A DNA stretch of 64,000 nt from Burkholderiales bacterium UBA4657 (GCA_002405475.1 DHLX01000037.1:742-64741); one strand, 5' to 3'; positions 51,699 to 61,676 are shown, counted from the first letter of the stretch. Notes: generated by a model from the sequence alone, not told the origin. Translations and numbers: made by a program.

Positions 51699-53693
51699 GC
51701 GTTCTTCAGCCAGGGCAATGGCTTCGGGCACGCCACGCACCACTACGATATCGTTTGGCTCCAGAATCAGATCCGGCGCAGGCGCCGCACCCTTGATTTC
51801 GCGTCGCCGCACCGCCATGACTTCAACTCCGATCAGGTCTAGTCCCAGATCGCCCAGTGGCTGACCAATCGACCGTGCCCCCGGTAACAGCACAATCGAG
51901 TGCAGTCGTATTTGTGCCCGGTTGCTGTCCAGATCTTCATCACCTGCACCATGAAAGAAACCACGCAGGCTGGCATAACGCTCGTCACGCACGGCACGCA
52001 CGCGCTTGACCACGCGCGATAGCGGTACTCCCAGCAGTACCAGGGCATGGGTACCCAGCATCAGGCTGCCCTCAATTACTTCGGGTACCACTTCGGCGGC
52101 CCCGGCTTCACGCAGTTGCTCCAGATCGGCGTCATCATGGGTGCGCACAATCACCGGCAGCGAGGGCGCTATGTCATGCACATGGCGCAACACCTTGAGT
52201 GCCGAGGCGGTCTCGGCATAAGTGATGACCAGGGCCTGGGCACGATGGATGCCTGCCGCGATCAGGCTTTCACGCCGCGCCGCATCGCCATAGACCACGC
52301 TGTCGCCAGCAGCGGCGGCTTCGCGCACACGCTCCGGGTCCAGGTCCAGCGCCACATAGCCTATATCTTCAGCTTCCAGCAGTCGTGCCAGATTTTGTCC
52401 CGAGCGCCCGAAACCACAAATGATGACATGGCGGTCGGTACTCATGCTTTTAGCAGCCAGTTTGGTCAGGTTGAGCGAGGCCAGCATCCATTCACTGCTG
52501 GTAAAGCGCATCACAATACGGTCGCTGTATTGAATCAGAAACGGGGCAATCAGCATGGACAACAGCATCGAGGCCAGAACCACTTGCATCAGCACTTCGT
52601 TCAGCAAATGCAAACCACCAGCCTGATTCAGCACCACAAAACCGAATTCACCGGCGGTACACAATGCCAGACCAGAACGCAGCGCGGTACCAGCGCTGGC
52701 ACCGAACGAGCGCGCCAGTAGCGCAATCAGGCCGAGCTTGAGCAGAACGGGCAGGCATAGCAGCAATAGCACCAGTAAAAAATGCTCGGCCACAATGCGT
52801 ATATTGAGCAGCATGCCAATAGTAATGAAGAATAGTCCGAGCAGAACATCACGGAACGGCTTGATGTCCTCTTCCACCTGATGCCGGTATTCGGTTTCGG
52901 AAATCAGCATACCGGCGACGAAAGCGCCCAGTGCCAGAGACAGCCCGGCGTGCTCGGTAATCCAGGCCAGCCCAAGCGTGATCAGCAACAGGTTCAGCAT
53001 GAATAATTCTTGTGAACGACGTTTGGCGACTATATGAAACCACCAGCGCATCAGGCGTTGCCCGAATACCAATAAAACAAGCAAAACCAGAACTGCTTTC
53101 ATCGACGCAAGTGCCACGACCCAGCCGACATTGTCCGGACTGCGCGCCAGTGCCGGTGTTATCACCAGCAAAGGCACCACGGCCAAATCCTGAAATAACA
53201 AGATACCCATAATCTGCCGGCCATGCGGCGTATCTAGCTCCAGCCTTTCCGCCAGTAGTTTGACCACGATGGCAGTTGAACTCATCGCCAGCGCCCCCCC
53301 CAAGGCAAAGGCGCCGGCCCAGCCAATCTGGAACAGGCCGTCCAAGACATCGGCCAGTGCCCATGCGGCGAATAATGATGTCGCCATGGCAATCAGCATG
53401 GTGAGTACGACTTGCGCCAGACCCAGGCCGAACACCAGCTGGCGCATGGCGCGCAGTTTGGCCAGGTTGAATTCCAGGCCGATAGAAAACATCAGGAAGA
53501 CCACGCCAAACTCGGCCAGATAGCGCGCTTGCGGCGTGTCAGGCACCCAACCCAGGGCATGCGGGCCGATTAAAATACCGACGGCCAGATAGCCCAGCAA
53601 GGGCGGCAAATGCAACAAACGAAAAATAACCACCCCGAGTACGGCGGCGAGTAATAACACCAGAGTTAATTCCAGGCCGGTAGTCCCGGTCAT
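51684..53693 (-). CDS. CPA2-family cation:proton antiporter (KefB/C type)
   Basis: 669-aa monovalent cation:proton antiporter. About 12-13 transmembrane helices (1-390), then a RCK/TrkA_N domain with the Rossmann loop HVIICGFGRSGQNLARLLE (about 415-433), and a C-terminal TrkA_C domain (about 580-665, GVEVMAVRRREIKG, NDIVVVRG). This matches K+ efflux systems gated by nucleotide or glutathione adducts. It is divergent from kdsD, its usual position in Burkholderiales. No ancillary KefF/G is present. Confidence 0.9.
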   Translation of the reverse strand: MTGTTGLELTLVLLLAAVLGVVIFRLLHLPPLLGYLAVGILIGPHALGWVPDTPQARYLAEFGVVFLMFSIGLEFNLAKLRAMRQLVFGLGLAQVVLTMLIAMATSLFAAWALADVLDGLFQIGWAGAFALGGALAMSSTAIVVKLLAERLELDTPHGRQIMGILLFQDLAVVPLLVITPALARSPDNVGWVVALASMKAVLVLLVLLVFGQRLMRWWFHIVAKRRSQELFMLNLLLITLGLAWITEHAGLSLALGAFVAGMLISETEYRHQVEEDIKPFRDVLLGLFFITIGMLLNIRIVAEHFLLVLLLLCLPVLLKLGLIALLARSFGASAGTALRSGLALCTAGEFGFVVLNQAGGLHLLNEVLMQVVLASMLLSMLIAPFLIQYSDRIVMRFTSSEWMLASLNLTKLAAKSMSTDRHVIICGFGRSGQNLARLLEAEDIGYVALDLDPERVREAAAAGDSVVYGDAARRESLIAAGIHRAQALVITYAETASALKVLRHVHDIAPSLPVIVRTHDDADLEQLREAGAAEVVPEVIEGSLMLGTHALVLLGVPLSRVVKRVRAVRDERYASLRGFFHGAGDEDLDSNRAQIRLHSIVLLPGARSIGQPLGDLGLDLIGVEVMAVRRREIKGAAPAPDLILEPNDIVVVRGVPEAIALAEERLLAH

Positions 53694-53764
53694 AAATATC
53701 CAATCAAAGGTATACTTTTTGCTTTACGAGCCATTTCTTCAATTTTCTCGATCTTAATTCAACC

Positions 53765-54796
53765 GTGACATTATCACTGCCTTCCGCGACAACAGCGTCG
53801 TCTGACCATATCCTGGACATCGCTTTGCGCACCCTGGCGATTGAGGCTGAAGGTCTGGCATCGTTGCAGCGGCGCTTGAGTCATGACAATGGAGCGCGCC
53901 AGGCTTTTGCGCAGGCGGTAGAAATGATCTTGCACGGTACCATGGCACCACAACATGGCCGTGTCATTGTATCTGGCATGGGCAAGTCGGGACATATTGC
54001 CCGCAAAATGGCCGCAACTCTGGCGTCGACCGGCACACCGGCCTATTTTGTTCACCCGGCCGAGGCCAGCCATGGCGATTTGGGCATGGTCACCGGGCAG
54101 GATGTCTTTATCGCCATTTCCAATTCAGGGGAATCGCAGGAATTGCTGGCGATTGTTCCGATTCTCAAACGTGGCGGCGCCAAACTGATTGCCATGACCG
54201 GCCAACCCGGCTCTGCCCTGGCCAAGCTGGCCGACGCGCACCTCAACAGTGGCGTGGAACAAGAGGCCTGTCCCCTGAACCTGGCACCGACCGCTTCAAC
54301 CACGGTACAACTGGCTTTAGGAGATGCTTTGGCAGTGGCTCTGCTGGATGTGCGTGGCTTTGGCGCCGAGGATTTTGCCCGCAGCCATCCCGGCGGCGCG
54401 CTGGGGCGCAAGCTTTTGACCCGCGTGCGCGATGTCATGCGCAGCGGCGCGGCGCTGCCCCAGGTGGCCGCCAATGCCAGCCTGCCGCAAGCGATACTTG
54501 AAATATCGCGTAAAAGTATTGGCATGACAGCGGTCGTCAATGAACAGCAGCAGCTTATCGGAGTTTTTACAGATGGTGACTTACGTCGCTTGCTGGAAAA
54601 AAGCCTTGATCTGTCAGGCCTGAGCCTGATGCAGGTCATGAATACGGCGCCGAAAAGTATCGCCCCTGAGGCACTGGCGGCTGAGGCCGCTGAAGTCATG
54701 GACCGATACAAAGTCAACCAGTTGCTGGTACTGGAACAGGGTCGTCTGGTGGGTGCCCTGCATTTACATGACTTGATGGCAGCCAGGGTGATTTGA
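53765..54796 (+). CDS. kdsD: D-arabinose 5-phosphate isomerase
   Basis: Makes arabinose 5-phosphate for Kdo. The 343-aa protein has an N-terminal SIS domain (GMGKSGHIARKMAATLASTG, then HPAEASHGDLGM and SNSGES) and two CBS domains (about 210-330). It starts with GTG at 53765; no ribosome site is clear, but no better start is available without losing the N-terminal helix. Coupled to kdsC (TGATG). Confidence 0.93.
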   Translation: MTLSLPSATTASSDHILDIALRTLAIEAEGLASLQRRLSHDNGARQAFAQAVEMILHGTMAPQHGRVIVSGMGKSGHIARKMAATLASTGTPAYFVHPAEASHGDLGMVTGQDVFIAISNSGESQELLAIVPILKRGGAKLIAMTGQPGSALAKLADAHLNSGVEQEACPLNLAPTASTTVQLALGDALAVALLDVRGFGAEDFARSHPGGALGRKLLTRVRDVMRSGAALPQVAANASLPQAILEISRKSIGMTAVVNEQQQLIGVFTDGDLRRLLEKSLDLSGLSLMQVMNTAPKSIAPEALAAEAAEVMDRYKVNQLLVLEQGRLVGALHLHDLMAARVI

Positions 54797-55335
54797 TGAC
54801 AGCCCAGCAACGCGCCGCCCGGGTGCAACTCATGCTGTTCGATATTGACGGTGTACTGACCGATGGCAGGCTGTATTTTGATGCCCAGGGGGAAGCGCAG
54901 AAAGTCTTTCATGTACACGATGGTCATGGCCTCAAACTGTTACGCGAGGCAGGTATCATGACCGGGGTGGTTTCAGGGCGGCAGTCAGCGCCGGCACAGG
55001 CGCGGCTGCGCGAACTCAGGCTCGACTTGGTGCACCTGGGCGTGGCAGACAAATTGCGCCTGTTGCAGGAAATTGCTGCACAAACACGGCTGCCATATGA
55101 GCACATAGGTTTTATGGGTGATGACTGGGTCGATCTGGCCGTGATGCAGCGGGTAGGTTTTGCCGCCACGGTCGCCAACGCCGCTACCGGCATGTGTGCA
55201 GTCGCACACTGGCAGTCGGCTAAGTCGGGGGGGCAGGGTGCGGTACGCGAGGCGGTCGAATTCATACTAGAAGCACGCGGCCAACGCGAAGCCATGTACC
55301 AGCATCACCTGAACGGCGGAGTGGCGCAAGGATGA
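54796..55335 (+). CDS. kdsC: 3-deoxy-D-manno-octulosonate-8-phosphate phosphatase
   Basis: HAD phosphatase making free Kdo. About 179 aa: nucleophile and acid Asp16/Asp18 in FDIDGVLTDG, Ser/Thr in VVSGR, Lys and GDDWVDLAVM (motif IV). Its ATG overlaps the kdsD stop and its stop overlaps lptC, so the genes are translated as one chain. Confidence 0.94.
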   Translation: MTAQQRAARVQLMLFDIDGVLTDGRLYFDAQGEAQKVFHVHDGHGLKLLREAGIMTGVVSGRQSAPAQARLRELRLDLVHLGVADKLRLLQEIAAQTRLPYEHIGFMGDDWVDLAVMQRVGFAATVANAATGMCAVAHWQSAKSGGQGAVREAVEFILEARGQREAMYQHHLNGGVAQG

Positions 55336-55940
55336 AGACCGCAGCCGTTGTCAAAATACTGACTGGCACAGTGTTGCGCTATGTCCCCATCGTTCTGGTT
55401 GCCCTGCTGGCGATGGCAACCTGGGTCATGGTGGAGCGGGCGCGTATTCAGCGCAATGGTACAGGCCTGGCAGTTTCGCCATTAAAACCCGATTTCATCG
55501 TCGATAACCTGCGCGTTTCCAAATTGGACAAAACCGGTGCAGTGCAAACCTTGCTCAGTGCACAACGCATGGTGCATATTCCCCAGACCAGTACTGCAAC
55601 ACTGACCGAACCACGCATCATGAGCTTTCGTCCTGATAGCCCGCCGCTCAGTATCAGTGCCCGGCGCGGAGAATCGATACGTCAGTCGGAACAGATAAAT
55701 TTTTATGATGACGTAGTAGTGCAGCGTGCGGCCGATGCCGAAAGCCCGGCCATGAGATTGCAGACCGAACAACTCCAGCTACGTCCTGACGATGATATAG
55801 CCAGCAGCAACACCGACTTTACTTTTGAGCGCGGCGCCACTCGTTTACGGGGACAGGGCTTTGAGCTCAACAATTCATTTCGTACCCTGGTCATCCGACA
55901 GCAGGCACGTGGCATATTTGTTCAAGGAAATGCACCATGA
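55332..55940 (+). CDS. lptC: LPS export system protein LptC
   Basis: Bitopic inner-membrane protein of the Lpt bridge. The 202-aa protein has one transmembrane helix (about 16-33, YVPIVLVALLAMATWVMV) and a periplasmic beta-jellyroll (PDFIVDNLRVSKLDKTG, NFYDDVVVQR). GGCGCAAGG precedes the ATG; ATGA overlaps on both sides. Confidence 0.92.
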   Translation: MKTAAVVKILTGTVLRYVPIVLVALLAMATWVMVERARIQRNGTGLAVSPLKPDFIVDNLRVSKLDKTGAVQTLLSAQRMVHIPQTSTATLTEPRIMSFRPDSPPLSISARRGESIRQSEQINFYDDVVVQRAADAESPAMRLQTEQLQLRPDDDIASSNTDFTFERGATRLRGQGFELNNSFRTLVIRQQARGIFVQGNAP

Positions 55941-56560
55941 AAATATTTTTGCGGGTCTTGGTATTCATGCTTTTAGCCGTTACTGGCCTGGTTCAGGCCG
56001 AGCGCGCAGACCGGAACAAACCGACCCAGATTGAAGCTGACCGAGCATCTTATGATGACCTGAAACAGGTTTCGGTCTGGGAGGGTAATGTGATTCTGAC
56101 CCGTGGTAGCTTGATCATACGCGCACAAAGACTCGAAATGCGTCAGGATCCTGAGGGATATCAATATGGCACTGCTTTTGGCAGTGCCAACAGTCTGGCC
56201 TTTTTCCGCCAGAAACGCGATGTAGGTGACCAGTATGTGGAAGGTTTCGCCGAGCGAATTGATTATGACAGCAAGGCTGATAAAGTGATTTTGACAACCC
56301 GTGCCACCATGAAGCGCTTAGAGGGCGTTACTGTAGTGGATGAGGTGCATGGCAATGTTATCGCTATGGACAATCGCACCGACACCTATACGGTCAATAG
56401 TGCGGCATCTGGTACCCCTCCTGCAGCGGGCGGACGGGTACGCGCCATTATCGCGCCGCGAGGACAATCGGTGTTGGGCGCGAGCGGAAGCGCCTTGCCG
56501 CTTAAGGCCGCACCTGAAGTCACCAACCCACCCAGCCCTTCGCCTCAAACCCCGAAGTGA
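55937..56560 (+). CDS. lptA: LPS export system protein LptA
   Basis: Periplasmic bridge protein carrying LPS from LptC to LptD. The 207-aa protein has a signal peptide (MKIFLRVLVFMLLAVTGLV, cleavage near VQA), an OstA-type jellyroll (PTQIEADRASYDDLKQVSVWEGNV in parts; VILTTRATMKRLEG) and a Pro/Ser-rich tail ending PSPSPQTPK. Overlaps lptC by ATGA. Confidence 0.93.
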   Translation: MKIFLRVLVFMLLAVTGLVQAERADRNKPTQIEADRASYDDLKQVSVWEGNVILTRGSLIIRAQRLEMRQDPEGYQYGTAFGSANSLAFFRQKRDVGDQYVEGFAERIDYDSKADKVILTTRATMKRLEGVTVVDEVHGNVIAMDNRTDTYTVNSAASGTPPAAGGRVRAIIAPRGQSVLGASGSALPLKAAPEVTNPPSPSPQTPK

Positions 56561-56567
56561 GGAACCC

Positions 56568-57314
56568 ATGAGCAGCGCCCTACTGAAGGCCGAGCAGCTG
56601 AAAAAAGGCTATGGCAGTCGCACGGTTGTGCACGATGTTTCGCTAGAAGTCAAAAGCGGTGAAGTAGTAGGCCTGCTAGGACCCAATGGTGCGGGTAAGA
56701 CCACCTGCTTTTACATGATTGTAGGGCTGGTAGCGCTCGAGGCTGGCCGCATTGCGATTGATGATCAGACCATCAGCCGTCTGCCGATGCATCGGCGTGC
56801 CAGGCTTGGGCTGTCTTATTTGCCACAGGAGGCGAGTATTTTTCGCAAGTTGTCAGTGGAAGACAATATTCGTGCGGTACTCGAATTGCAGCGTGGGAGT
56901 GACAACAAGCCCCTGACCCGGCAGGCCATAGAGCGGCAGCTGGAAACCCTGCTCGATGAACTGCAGATTGTGCAGATTCGTACCAGTCTGGCATCAACCC
57001 TGTCAGGAGGTGAGCGTCGGCGCGTGGAAATTGCCCGAGCGTTGGCGAGCACGCCACGCTTTATTTTACTCGACGAACCTTTTGCCGGAGTCGACCCGAT
57101 TGCTGTACTGGAAATTCAGCGCATCATTCGTTATCTGAAAGCCAAGGGAATCGGTGTACTCATGACCGACCACAACGTGCGCGAAACCCTGGGTATTTGT
57201 GACCATGCCTATATTATTTCCGAGGGCCGGGTTCTGTCAGCGGGTCGTCCAGACGAAATAGTTGCCAACGAATCGGTGCGCCGCGTCTATCTTGGCGAGC
57301 ACTTCAAACTCTGA
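56568..57314 (+). CDS. lptB: LPS export ABC transporter ATP-binding protein LptB
   Basis: ATPase of the LptB2FG extractor. The 248-aa protein has Walker A GPNGAGKTT (about 38-46), LSGGERRRVEIARAL and the Walker B region FILLDEPFAGVDP. GAGG just before the ATG at 56568 fixes the start; the longer open frame overlaps lptA and is rejected. lptF/G are elsewhere. Confidence 0.96.
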   Translation: MSSALLKAEQLKKGYGSRTVVHDVSLEVKSGEVVGLLGPNGAGKTTCFYMIVGLVALEAGRIAIDDQTISRLPMHRRARLGLSYLPQEASIFRKLSVEDNIRAVLELQRGSDNKPLTRQAIERQLETLLDELQIVQIRTSLASTLSGGERRRVEIARALASTPRFILLDEPFAGVDPIAVLEIQRIIRYLKAKGIGVLMTDHNVRETLGICDHAYIISEGRVLSAGRPDEIVANESVRRVYLGEHFKL

Positions 57315-57323
57315 GTCTGAAAT

Positions 57324-58844
57324 ATGAAAGCGTCATTGCAACTTCGCATGTCGCAGCACCTGGCGCTGACGCCCCAGTTGCAACAGTCTATACGTTTACT
57401 GCAACTATCGACGCTGGAATTGCAGCAGGAACTAGACCAGATTCTGGCCGACAATCCGATGCTGGAGCGTATGGATGATCCATTATCCAGTGCGGCTTCG
57501 ATAGCCAGCGACGGTTCACTTTACAGCACTCGTGTCACGACCAATGCATCAGATCAGGACGACACCAAGCCTGGCAGTAGCGAAAGTCAGGACGATGAAC
57601 GCGATGCTTCGATGCCAGATAGTTCCGAGCAGGACAGTTTCGGCTTAAACCTAGATTATGGCCGACCCGGCTCGGAGGATGATGATGAAGCGCGGCCGCA
57701 GTTAGGGCAGCAACAACTCAGTTTGCGACAACATCTGCTGCAACAAATGGGGCAGGAAAAGCTCGGACTACGTGAAGGCAGTTTGATAGCACTGTTGATT
57801 GAATCATTGGACGAGGATGGTTATCTGCACATTACCGAGCAGGAACTGGATGAACTGGCGACCAGCGCCGGACTCGACCCGGTTGAGTTAGCCGAATGGG
57901 ATGAGGCGCGTGAACTGCTGCAATCTTTTGATCCGCCTGGAGTTGCGGCACGATCCATCAGCGAGTGTCTGGTTTTACAACTGCAGGCCGATACTGAGCT
58001 GATTCGGGAAGTGGACAGCGAGGTTTTGGCCTGTGCCCGTATTGTCTGTGCCCAGGGCTTGCAACTGCTGGCGCAGCGCGATTTTCCCAGACTTAAAAAA
58101 ATGACTGGCGCGAACGATGAGATATTGCGCCAGGCTCAGATCCTGATCAAGAAATTGAACCCTTATCCCGGTACAGCATTCCTGGCGGTTGATACCAACT
58201 ACGTCATACCAGATGTGATCGTGCGGCGCATCAAGAACGAGTGGTGCGCGGCCCTGAATCCCGAGGTGGTGCCAAGACTGCGGATCAACGAATTCTACGC
58301 GCAAGCAGTAAAATCAATGAAAAATCATGGGTCAACAAAAAATAGTGAAGTAATTCCGGAAAATAGCCTGTCCAGTCGGTTACAGGAAGCGCGCTGGCTG
58401 ATCAAAAATGTGCAACAACGATTTGACACAATCCTCAGAGTGGCGCAGTCTATCGTTGAAAGGCAGCGCGCTTTCTTTTCGCATGGCGAAGTAGCGATGA
58501 GGCCGTTAGTATTACGGGAGATTGCCGACATTCTGGGTCTCCACGAGTCGACGGTGTCTCGCGTTACCACGCAGAAATATATGCTCACGCCATTTGGCAC
58601 CTTTGAGTTCAAATATTTCTTCGGTAGCCATGTCGCAACGGAAGCGGGCGGTGCGGCATCGTCCACGGCGATCCGCGCATTGATCAAACAATTGATAGGA
58701 GCCGAGAACCCGAAAAAACCGCTTTCTGACAGCCATCTTGCTGACATGCTTGGCGAACAGGGCATCGTAGTGGCGCGGAGAACCGTGGCCAAATACCGTG
58801 AAGCACTGCGCATCCCACCCGTCAACCAACGCAAGACGCTGTAA
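57324..58844 (+). CDS. rpoN: RNA polymerase sigma-54 factor
   Basis: 506-aa sigma-54. Region I is Gln/Leu-rich (MSQHLALTPQLQQSIRLLQLS), region II is acidic (about 60-125, many Asp/Glu/Ser), then the core-binding domain (120-300), a HTH (ADILGLHESTVSRVTTQKY) and the RpoN box ARRTVAKYRE near the C-terminus. It needs enhancer-binding ATPases. Together with EIIANtr this is the nitrogen-linked regulatory set, but ptsN is far away here. Confidence 0.96.
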   Translation: MKASLQLRMSQHLALTPQLQQSIRLLQLSTLELQQELDQILADNPMLERMDDPLSSAASIASDGSLYSTRVTTNASDQDDTKPGSSESQDDERDASMPDSSEQDSFGLNLDYGRPGSEDDDEARPQLGQQQLSLRQHLLQQMGQEKLGLREGSLIALLIESLDEDGYLHITEQELDELATSAGLDPVELAEWDEARELLQSFDPPGVAARSISECLVLQLQADTELIREVDSEVLACARIVCAQGLQLLAQRDFPRLKKMTGANDEILRQAQILIKKLNPYPGTAFLAVDTNYVIPDVIVRRIKNEWCAALNPEVVPRLRINEFYAQAVKSMKNHGSTKNSEVIPENSLSSRLQEARWLIKNVQQRFDTILRVAQSIVERQRAFFSHGEVAMRPLVLREIADILGLHESTVSRVTTQKYMLTPFGTFEFKYFFGSHVATEAGGAASSTAIRALIKQLIGAENPKKPLSDSHLADMLGEQGIVVARRTVAKYREALRIPPVNQRKTL

Positions 58845-58878
58845 CGTCCAACCTCAATTTTCAGTTTAGGAGCGTCGT

Positions 58879-59205
58879 ATGAATTTGACTATCAGCGGAC
58901 ATCACCTTGACGTCACCCCTGCCATTCGCGAATACGTAATGAACAAGCTGGAGCGAATAACGCGCCATTTTGACCATGTGATTGACGTCACAGTCATCTT
59001 GTCAGTTGAGAAGTTGCGACAGAAGGCGGAAATCAATGTACACGTTCGGGGTAAGGATATTCACGTCGAGTCAGTGGATACCGATTTGTATGCGGCTATA
59101 GATGCCATGACCGACAAGCTGGATCGCCAGGTCTGCAAGCATAAGGAGCGTGTACAAGATCATGCCCGCGGAGATGCACTGAAATACCAGCAACCCAGCA
59201 TGTAA
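58879..59205 (+). CDS. hpf: Ribosome hibernation promoting factor
   Basis: 108-aa short HPF/YfiA protein that dimerises or silences ribosomes in stationary phase. Sequence MNLTISGHHLDVTPAIREYV with KLERITRHFDHVIDVTV follows the family. AGGAG 7 nt upstream. Just after rpoN, its standard place. A bidirectional terminator follows. Confidence 0.95.
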   Translation: MNLTISGHHLDVTPAIREYVMNKLERITRHFDHVIDVTVILSVEKLRQKAEINVHVRGKDIHVESVDTDLYAAIDAMTDKLDRQVCKHKERVQDHARGDALKYQQPSM

Positions 59206-59220
59206 CGCTTGCTGCATCGC

Positions 59221-59247
59221 AAAAAGTCCGCCTCGGCGGACTTTTTT
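59221..59247. terminator. Bidirectional terminator between hpf and dciA
   Basis: GTCCGC pairs with GCGGAC around a CTCG loop, with A5 before and T6 after, so it can act for hpf on the plus strand and for the convergent minus-strand gene. Confidence 0.85.
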
Positions 59248-59734
59248 ATTTATTTAACAACGGCCTGCGGCGTTTGAGTAATTGCAATACCGAGTTTTTC
59301 AATTCCCCCGCGGGCAGTCGGGTGCCCAGTTCGTGCCAGCTTTCCAGAGAAGCGCCGGGCAGCCCCTTTTTGTCAGCAGTGTGGCGTATCGGCGAGCCGG
59401 TAAAACGTTCCTGTTGAATCCTGACCACGATTCGGGTAAAGTGCCAACCTCGCTGCGTCAAATGGTGCAGCAAGCTGGCTTGCAGGTTACGCAGTCTGGC
59501 CGCCTGAGAAGGCGACCTTGCCAGCACAATTAGCTCAGCAGCATGCAGTTCCCGTACCAGAAGCAGACCGCAGTGATGTTGCTGACAAAAGTTTTCAACA
59601 TCGGCCTGTAGGGCGGATAGCCGTTCCAGGGACGGCCACAGGGTTTCGATTCCCTCGGCTTGAGACAGCCAGTTTTTCACCGTCGCTGAAGACGAGTGGC
59701 TTTTGGCAGATTGAGCAGTACGGAAACGGGACAT
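59246..59734 (-). CDS. DUF721/DciA-like protein
   Basis: 162-aa protein. The DUF721 pattern is visible in the middle: a hydrophobic core ELIVLARSPSQAARLRNLQ and LLHHLTQRGWHFTRIVVRIQ, typical of DciA, which loads the replicative helicase DnaB in bacteria lacking DnaC/DnaI. The flanks are low-complexity and basic. The position next to an M23 peptidase fits Burkholderiales order (secA often follows, not seen here). The GST-like gene order is not evidence; assignment rests on the domain. Confidence 0.7.
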   Translation of the reverse strand: MSRFRTAQSAKSHSSSATVKNWLSQAEGIETLWPSLERLSALQADVENFCQQHHCGLLLVRELHAAELIVLARSPSQAARLRNLQASLLHHLTQRGWHFTRIVVRIQQERFTGSPIRHTADKKGLPGASLESWHELGTRLPAGELKNSVLQLLKRRRPLLNK

Positions 59735-59761
59735 GGTTAAAGATTCTGCCGGAGGTTAGAC

Positions 59762-60712
59762 GTGCAGATCATATTGGTTCATCCAAAACTGAGGCAAGCT
59801 CGCACGCTGAGTTTGACCCGACGCCATCTTGCCTATGCCTTGGGTGTGGCTCTGTTCGCCTTCATGCTGGGCTCAGGTCTGCTCTATTACATCACATTTC
59901 AGGTCGCAGTAGCACTGCAGGTGCCGTTTCTGAAAAATATTATTGAAAGTGTGGCAGCTGAAGACCTGCGCCGTCAGGAACAACGTCTGAATGACAGTTT
60001 GCAAGCCATGGCCATGAAGCTGGGCGACCTGCAGGCGCAAATCGCACGTCTGGAGGCGCTTGGCGAGCGTGTCTCGGGCTTGGCGGGTATCAAACCGCAG
60101 GAGTTTGGCTTTGGCAAACCTCCAGGCCGTGGTGGTGCGGTTCCCGGCGCAGCGGCGGCGCAGCAAGAGCCACGCCTGCCCGATCTGCAACGCGAGATAG
60201 AAAAAATGTCTGGCAACTTGCAGAGTCGTGCTTTTTTTCTTAACCAGATTGAAGTGGCTTTGTCCGAGCGCAGCGTAGCGCGTACCTTGACGCCCTCGAT
60301 GCAGCCGGTGAATGAAGGTTTCGTCGGTTCAGGGTTTGGATGGCGCCATGATCCGTTCACCGGCCGTGTCAGCATGCATGAGGGGCTGGATTTTGCAGCG
60401 CCGGTTGGAACACCCATCAGCGCAGCGGCAGGCGGTATTGTGATAGTGGCTGAGTATCATCCGGCCTACGGCAAAATGGTCGATCTGGATCATGGCAACG
60501 GGTTGACTACGCGCTATGCCCATGCCTCGAAATTGCACGTCAAGGTTGGCGATATTGTGAAACGTGGTCAGCTGATCGCTGATGTCGGTTCAACCGGACG
60601 GTCCACCGGCCCGCATTTACACTTTGAGGTTCGAGTAAACGGCGAGGCCAAGGACCCAGAGAAATTTTTAGCGGTCGGCCAGATGTTACCCGCAGTGGCC
60701 GCCAACAAGTAA
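59762..60712 (+). CDS. M23 family metallopeptidase
   Basis: 316-aa membrane-anchored peptidase of the LytM/NlpD type. N-terminal transmembrane helix (about 23-45), coiled coil (about 65-105), a Gly/Pro/Ala linker, then the peptidase domain with HxxxD in MHEGLDF and HxH in GPHLHFEV. Cuts or senses peptidoglycan crosslinks in the periplasm. It starts with GTG preceded by GGAGG at 7 nt. Confidence 0.92.
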   Translation: MQIILVHPKLRQARTLSLTRRHLAYALGVALFAFMLGSGLLYYITFQVAVALQVPFLKNIIESVAAEDLRRQEQRLNDSLQAMAMKLGDLQAQIARLEALGERVSGLAGIKPQEFGFGKPPGRGGAVPGAAAAQQEPRLPDLQREIEKMSGNLQSRAFFLNQIEVALSERSVARTLTPSMQPVNEGFVGSGFGWRHDPFTGRVSMHEGLDFAAPVGTPISAAAGGIVIVAEYHPAYGKMVDLDHGNGLTTRYAHASKLHVKVGDIVKRGQLIADVGSTGRSTGPHLHFEVRVNGEAKDPEKFLAVGQMLPAVAANK

Positions 60713-60716
60713 GACA

Positions 60717-61574
60717 TTACAGCCGGTTCAAGGGTATTTTCAGGTAGCGCACACCGTTCGCTTCTGGTGCCGGCAAGTCTCCAGCGCGAATATTGACCTG
60801 TATCGCCGGAAGAATCAATACCGGCATTTCCAGGGTGCGGTCGCGCGCGTTGCGCATTTCGACAAATGCTGTGGCACTTATCCCGTCATGTACATGAATG
60901 TTGTGCGCCTTTTGTTCGGCCACGCTACACACCCACTGCACTGGCCTTGCGGTCGGTGGATAGTCATGACACATATACAGGCGGGTAGCAGCGGGTAACG
61001 CCAGCAGGCGCTGTATGGAACGGTATAGCGTCGCAGCATCGCCACCGGGGAAGTCGCAGCGCGCCGTACCCACGTCGGGCATGAACAGGGTATCGCCGAC
61101 AAACACCGCCATTTCATCCCTGGTTTGTACGATATAGGCCATATCAGCGGGGGTATGCCCCGGCACATGCCAGGCCTGCGCGTGCAGGCTGCCTATTGAA
61201 AAGGTTTCTTTATCGTCGAACAGATGATCAAACTGCGAGCCATCGCATGTGAATTCCGGCTCCAGGTTAAAAATCGGCTGAAAAACTTTTTGTACTTGCG
61301 TAATGTGGCGGCCAATTCCAGTGCGCCCACCGTAATGCTGTTTTATCCAGGCCGCCGCGCTCAGGTGGTCGGCATGGGCATGGGTCTCGAGTATCCACTG
61401 CACCTGTAGCCCACGCTGTACAACGAAATTGAGTACCTGCTGCGCCGAGTGTGTGCTGGTGCGGCCTGATTTGGGGTCATAGTCCAGCACCGGGTCGATA
61501 ATGGCACAATCGCGGCCGTCATGAACCACATGGGTGACGGTATGGGTCACGCTATCGAAGAATGAGTGAAACAT
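60717..61574 (-). CDS. MBL-fold hydrolase, persulfide dioxygenase/Blh type
   Basis: 285-aa metallo-beta-lactamase-fold protein with THAHADHLS (metal ligands), HVPGHTPAD, GDTLFMPDVGTARCDFPGG and CHDYPP, the set of ETHE1/Blh-type persulfide dioxygenases that oxidise glutathione persulfide to sulfite. It is divergent from two YeeE/YedE genes, matching the bigR-operon style sulfur detoxification locus, but no ArsR-type BigR regulator is in the window. Confidence 0.87.
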   Translation of the reverse strand: MFHSFFDSVTHTVTHVVHDGRDCAIIDPVLDYDPKSGRTSTHSAQQVLNFVVQRGLQVQWILETHAHADHLSAAAWIKQHYGGRTGIGRHITQVQKVFQPIFNLEPEFTCDGSQFDHLFDDKETFSIGSLHAQAWHVPGHTPADMAYIVQTRDEMAVFVGDTLFMPDVGTARCDFPGGDAATLYRSIQRLLALPAATRLYMCHDYPPTARPVQWVCSVAEQKAHNIHVHDGISATAFVEMRNARDRTLEMPVLILPAIQVNIRAGDLPAPEANGVRYLKIPLNRL

Positions 61575-61676
61575 TACCTGCTCCTGAACAATACATCGCC
61601 GGTCCGTTTGCCAGTGACCCAGTACTCGCCGTACTCCATAAGCCTGTAAAGTAACACTATTCTTGAGGGGAAACGC

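Noticed and set aside
56340..56567. Upstream extension of LptB
   Set aside because: It overlaps lptA in another frame; LptB length and the ribosome site support the ATG at 56568.
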